A stretch of 7,183 bases of DNA from assembly GCA_021818605.1 (NCBI GenBank), contig JAKAUH010001171.1, positions 1 through 7,183 on the forward strand. The letters run 5' to 3'. Origin of the DNA: Planctomycetota bacterium (lineage in GTDB: Bacteria > Planctomycetota > Planctomycetia > Isosphaerales > Isosphaeraceae). A model generated the notes under the pieces. The model was not told the origin of the DNA. It saw only the letters and a program-made list of their open reading frames with translations, and did not search any database. Below are positions 5,246-7,183 of the stretch, one piece after another (positions within the stretch are counted from its first letter, which is position 1; every line of letters starts with the position of its first letter). Position numbers and translations under genes: made by a program.

Positions 5246-6817
5246 GTGGAGCCCACGACAGCCCCGTTACGCCCCAACGCGGTGACCCACACTTTGCCCC
5301 CGCGGCCGGCCTCAGGTGCCGGCCACGGACCCGCCGAGGCGCAGCTCCCCGAGCTGTCCCCGGCCGAGGAGACGCTGATCACGGTCCTCCTCAAGAAGGG
5401 CCTGTGACCACCGAAACAGGTCCACGCCGCCCAGGTCTACGGCAAGGAACACAATCGCGACCTGCGGCAGGCCATCCTCGAGCTCAACCTCATCTCGCCC
5501 GAGGTGCTCAACCAGCTCGCGTTCGAGCGGCTGACCGCGCTGGCCGCCGACAACGGCCAGGCCGGCACCGAGGTCGCCATGACCGTCGTCGGTCCCCTCT
5601 CGCCCGACCGGACTCAGCACCAGCGCGACGTTCGCAAGGAGCTCCAGGAGAAATCGGTCACCGCGACACTCTCCGAACTGGTCAATGACGTGCTCCTGCG
5701 GGCCTGCGACTGCCAGGCGACCGACATCCACTTCGACCCGCAGGAAAACGGACTGCGGGTTCGATACCGGATCGACGGACAGCTCCAGGACATCCTCTTC
5801 ATCGAGCCGGCGATGGCCACGCCTGTTGTCAGCCGGCTCAAGATCATGTCGAACCTCAACATCGTCGAGCGCCGCCACTCGCAGGACGGGCGGATCACAA
5901 TCCAGCATCACAGCCACCCGCGCGATCTCCGCCTCGCGACCTTCCCCACGACCTTCGGCGAAAAGATCGTCATTCGCATCCACGAGGTGCTCACCGACGC
6001 CCAGGACTTCACCCACCTGGGCATGGAACACGAGCAGGCCGAAACGCTCGATCGCCTCATCACGCAACCGTATGGCGCCGTCCTCGTGGCGGGGCCCGTC
6101 GGCGCGGGCAAGACCTCGACGCTGTACAACTGCCTCGAGCGGATCAACTCGCCGATGAAGAACATCATGACGATCGAGGATCCCATCGAGCACCGAATCC
6201 CGGGCGTCAACCAGGCGCAGATCACGCCCGGCGAGATGGGCTTCTCCGAGGGCCTGCGCGCGATGCTCCGCCAGGATCCCGACGTCATCATGATCGGCGA
6301 GATCCGCGATGATGAGACGGCGCGGATCGGCATCCGCGCCGCGCTCACCGGGGTCCTGGTCTTCAGCACGCTGCACGGCTCGGACGCGCCGAGCACGATC
6401 AGCAACCTGTACAATTTCGGCATCCCCGGCTATCAGCTGTCGAGCAGCCTGCTGGCGATCGTCTCGCAGCGGCTGATCCGGAAGGTCTGCCCGTACTGCC
6501 GGGTCAGCTACACCGCCGGCGAGAAGGAGCTGACGGCCCTCGAGCTCGACCCGGCCGAGCACGGCGACCTCAAGCTCCACCGCGGTCTGGGCTGCCCCGC
6601 CTGCTTCCAGACCGGCTACCTGGGCCGGACGGGTATCTACGAAATCATGGTCGTCGGCGACGAGCTCCGCGACCTGATCTTCCAGCAGATCCCCAAGGAC
6701 GTCCTTCGCCGGGTGGCGATGGACCTGGGAATGCGCACGCTCAAGCACAGCGCGATCCACAAGATCCTCGAGGGCGTGACGACCCTGGAAGAAGCCTATC
6801 GGATCATCTCGTTCTGA
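5246..6817 (+). CDS. pilB: GspE/PilB family assembly ATPase, interrupted by a TGA
   Basis: It powers polymerisation of type IV pilins or type II pseudopilins at the inner membrane. GTG 5246 has GAGGAG 9 nt upstream and begins a frame of 523 codons, but codon 54 is TGA (5405-5407). The text on both sides, LITVLLKKGL and QVHAAQVYGKEHNRDLRQA, joins as one GspE N-terminal domain, so this is a broken single gene, not two. The ATPase core is complete: Walker A GPVGAGKT (codons 283-290, Lys289), aspartate box TIEDPIE (309-315), Walker B VIMIGEIRDDE (347-357, Glu352), His box STLHGSDA (374-381) and the zinc tetracysteine CPYC (415-418) and CPAC (450-453). If translation stops at TGA, a product from GTG 5504 would lack the N-terminal domain but keep the core; that GTG has no good ribosome binding site. 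PilB versus GspE cannot be decided because no pilin, PilC or PilT gene is visible. Confidence 0.85.
5405..5407 (+). other. in-frame TGA within the N-terminal domain of the ATPase gene
   Basis: TGA follows GGC CTG in the frame that is open on both sides. A one-base shift over the next twelve bases reads GTG ACC ACC GAA (VTTE), giving GLVTTEQ, a typical family sequence; the shift is undone by an extra A in GAAACAG (5413-5419). The zero frame would read PPK after the stop, which is also compatible with the family. It may be a mutation, a pair of compensating indels, or a sequence error. Confidence 0.7.
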
Positions 6818-6856
6818 GGAATCCGCGATCACCGTGTGGCGGCGCGGGCCCAGCTC

Positions 6857-7183
6857 ATGCACCCCGAGGACTTCACGCCGCTACGGCTGCCTCCGTCGTG
6901 TCACCGATGCGGCACGCCGTTCCCCGAACCGAGCGATGCCCGCTGCCCGAGATGCTTCGATGACCTGCGAGCGGCGAGGAAGCCGGCGGTCCCGCGGCGG
7001 CGCATTCGATTGCACGGGAAAAGACTACCATGTGGGTTTTGGGTCGGCGACCGTGGCGCGCAGTCTTCCCGTAGCTGCACTTTCCCAGAAATCGAACGGT
7101 TCCCGAGTGGTCCTCCGCGCCCCTTGCCCCTTCCAAATGAGACGGCTCTCCCCGCATGCTGGGGTTGGATACCGCCGCAGGTC
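6857..7183 (+). CDS. possible zinc-ribbon protein, cut by window edge
   Basis: An ATG at 6857 opens a frame that stays open through all 109 codons to the window edge. Residues 15-33 read CHRCG then 11 residues between the cysteine pairs and CPRC, a C-x2-C-x11-C-x2-C pattern like a small zinc ribbon. The first 50 residues look coding. From about 7013 the composition becomes less GC-rich and the translation looks less protein-like, so the true end may be earlier through a frame change, or the frame may be open by chance. No strong ribosome binding site precedes the ATG; a GTG at 6836 in the same frame is an alternative. It lies 39 bp after the ATPase stop, so it may belong to the same transcript. 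No function can be given. Confidence 0.42.
   Translation, partial: MHPEDFTPLRLPPSCHRCGTPFPEPSDARCPRCFDDLRAARKPAVPRRRIRLHGKRLPCGFWVGDRGAQSSRSCTFPEIERFPSGPPRPLPLPNETALPACWGWIPPQV

Noticed and set aside
5405..5407. Selenocysteine at the TGA of the ATPase gene
   Set aside because: The family has no cysteine or redox function at this place, and I see no clear SECIS-like hairpin directly after it.
5312..6862. 516-codon minus-strand open frame
   Set aside because: Fully antisense to the ATPase gene, whose motifs are unmistakable; its sequence is typical codon-bias shadow.

Overview
The window is about two-thirds GC and its gene content suggests a planctomycete, probably of the Isosphaera/Singulisphaera type. 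That is an inference from the DUF1573 protein, the short HEAT-type lipoprotein, the Mla-like permease and MCE protein, and the GspE/PilB ATPase; no rRNA or marker gene is present.

Layout. (1) 1-1111, minus strand: a DUF1573 exported protein with its own TATAAT promoter, and perhaps the first codons of a following gene at the left edge. (2) 1112-1417: a divergent intergenic region holding promoters for both sides. (3) 1418-4381, plus strand: a likely operon of a HEAT-type lipoprotein, an MlaE-like permease (4-bp ATGA overlap) and an MCE/MlaD-like protein. These are parts of a phospholipid transporter between inner and outer membrane. The matching MlaF-type ATPase is not in the window. A pentanucleotide tandem repeat, (GAGWC)9, lies between permease and MCE gene. 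(4) 4382-4915: a sigma-28-type promoter, a leader of about 170 nt with several hairpins, and a FlgM anti-sigma-28 gene. (5) 5246-6817: a GspE/PilB assembly ATPase whose frame is broken by one in-frame TGA in its N-terminal domain; the ATPase core is intact. (6) 6857 to the right edge: a possible small zinc-ribbon protein running out of the window.

Working together: the middle operon should build an envelope lipid-transfer machine, with the lipoprotein a candidate accessory part because its translation is coupled to the permease. FlgM with its sigma-28-type promoter looks like the classical flagellar feedback loop. The GspE/PilB ATPase powers type IV pilus or type II secretion assembly. The points most worth a second look are the TGA in the ATPase, the sigma-28 promoter with its structured leader, the pentamer repeat inside the transporter operon, and the possible double frameshift in the signal region of the DUF1573 gene. 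I see no CRISPR array, tRNA, rRNA or insertion sequence.
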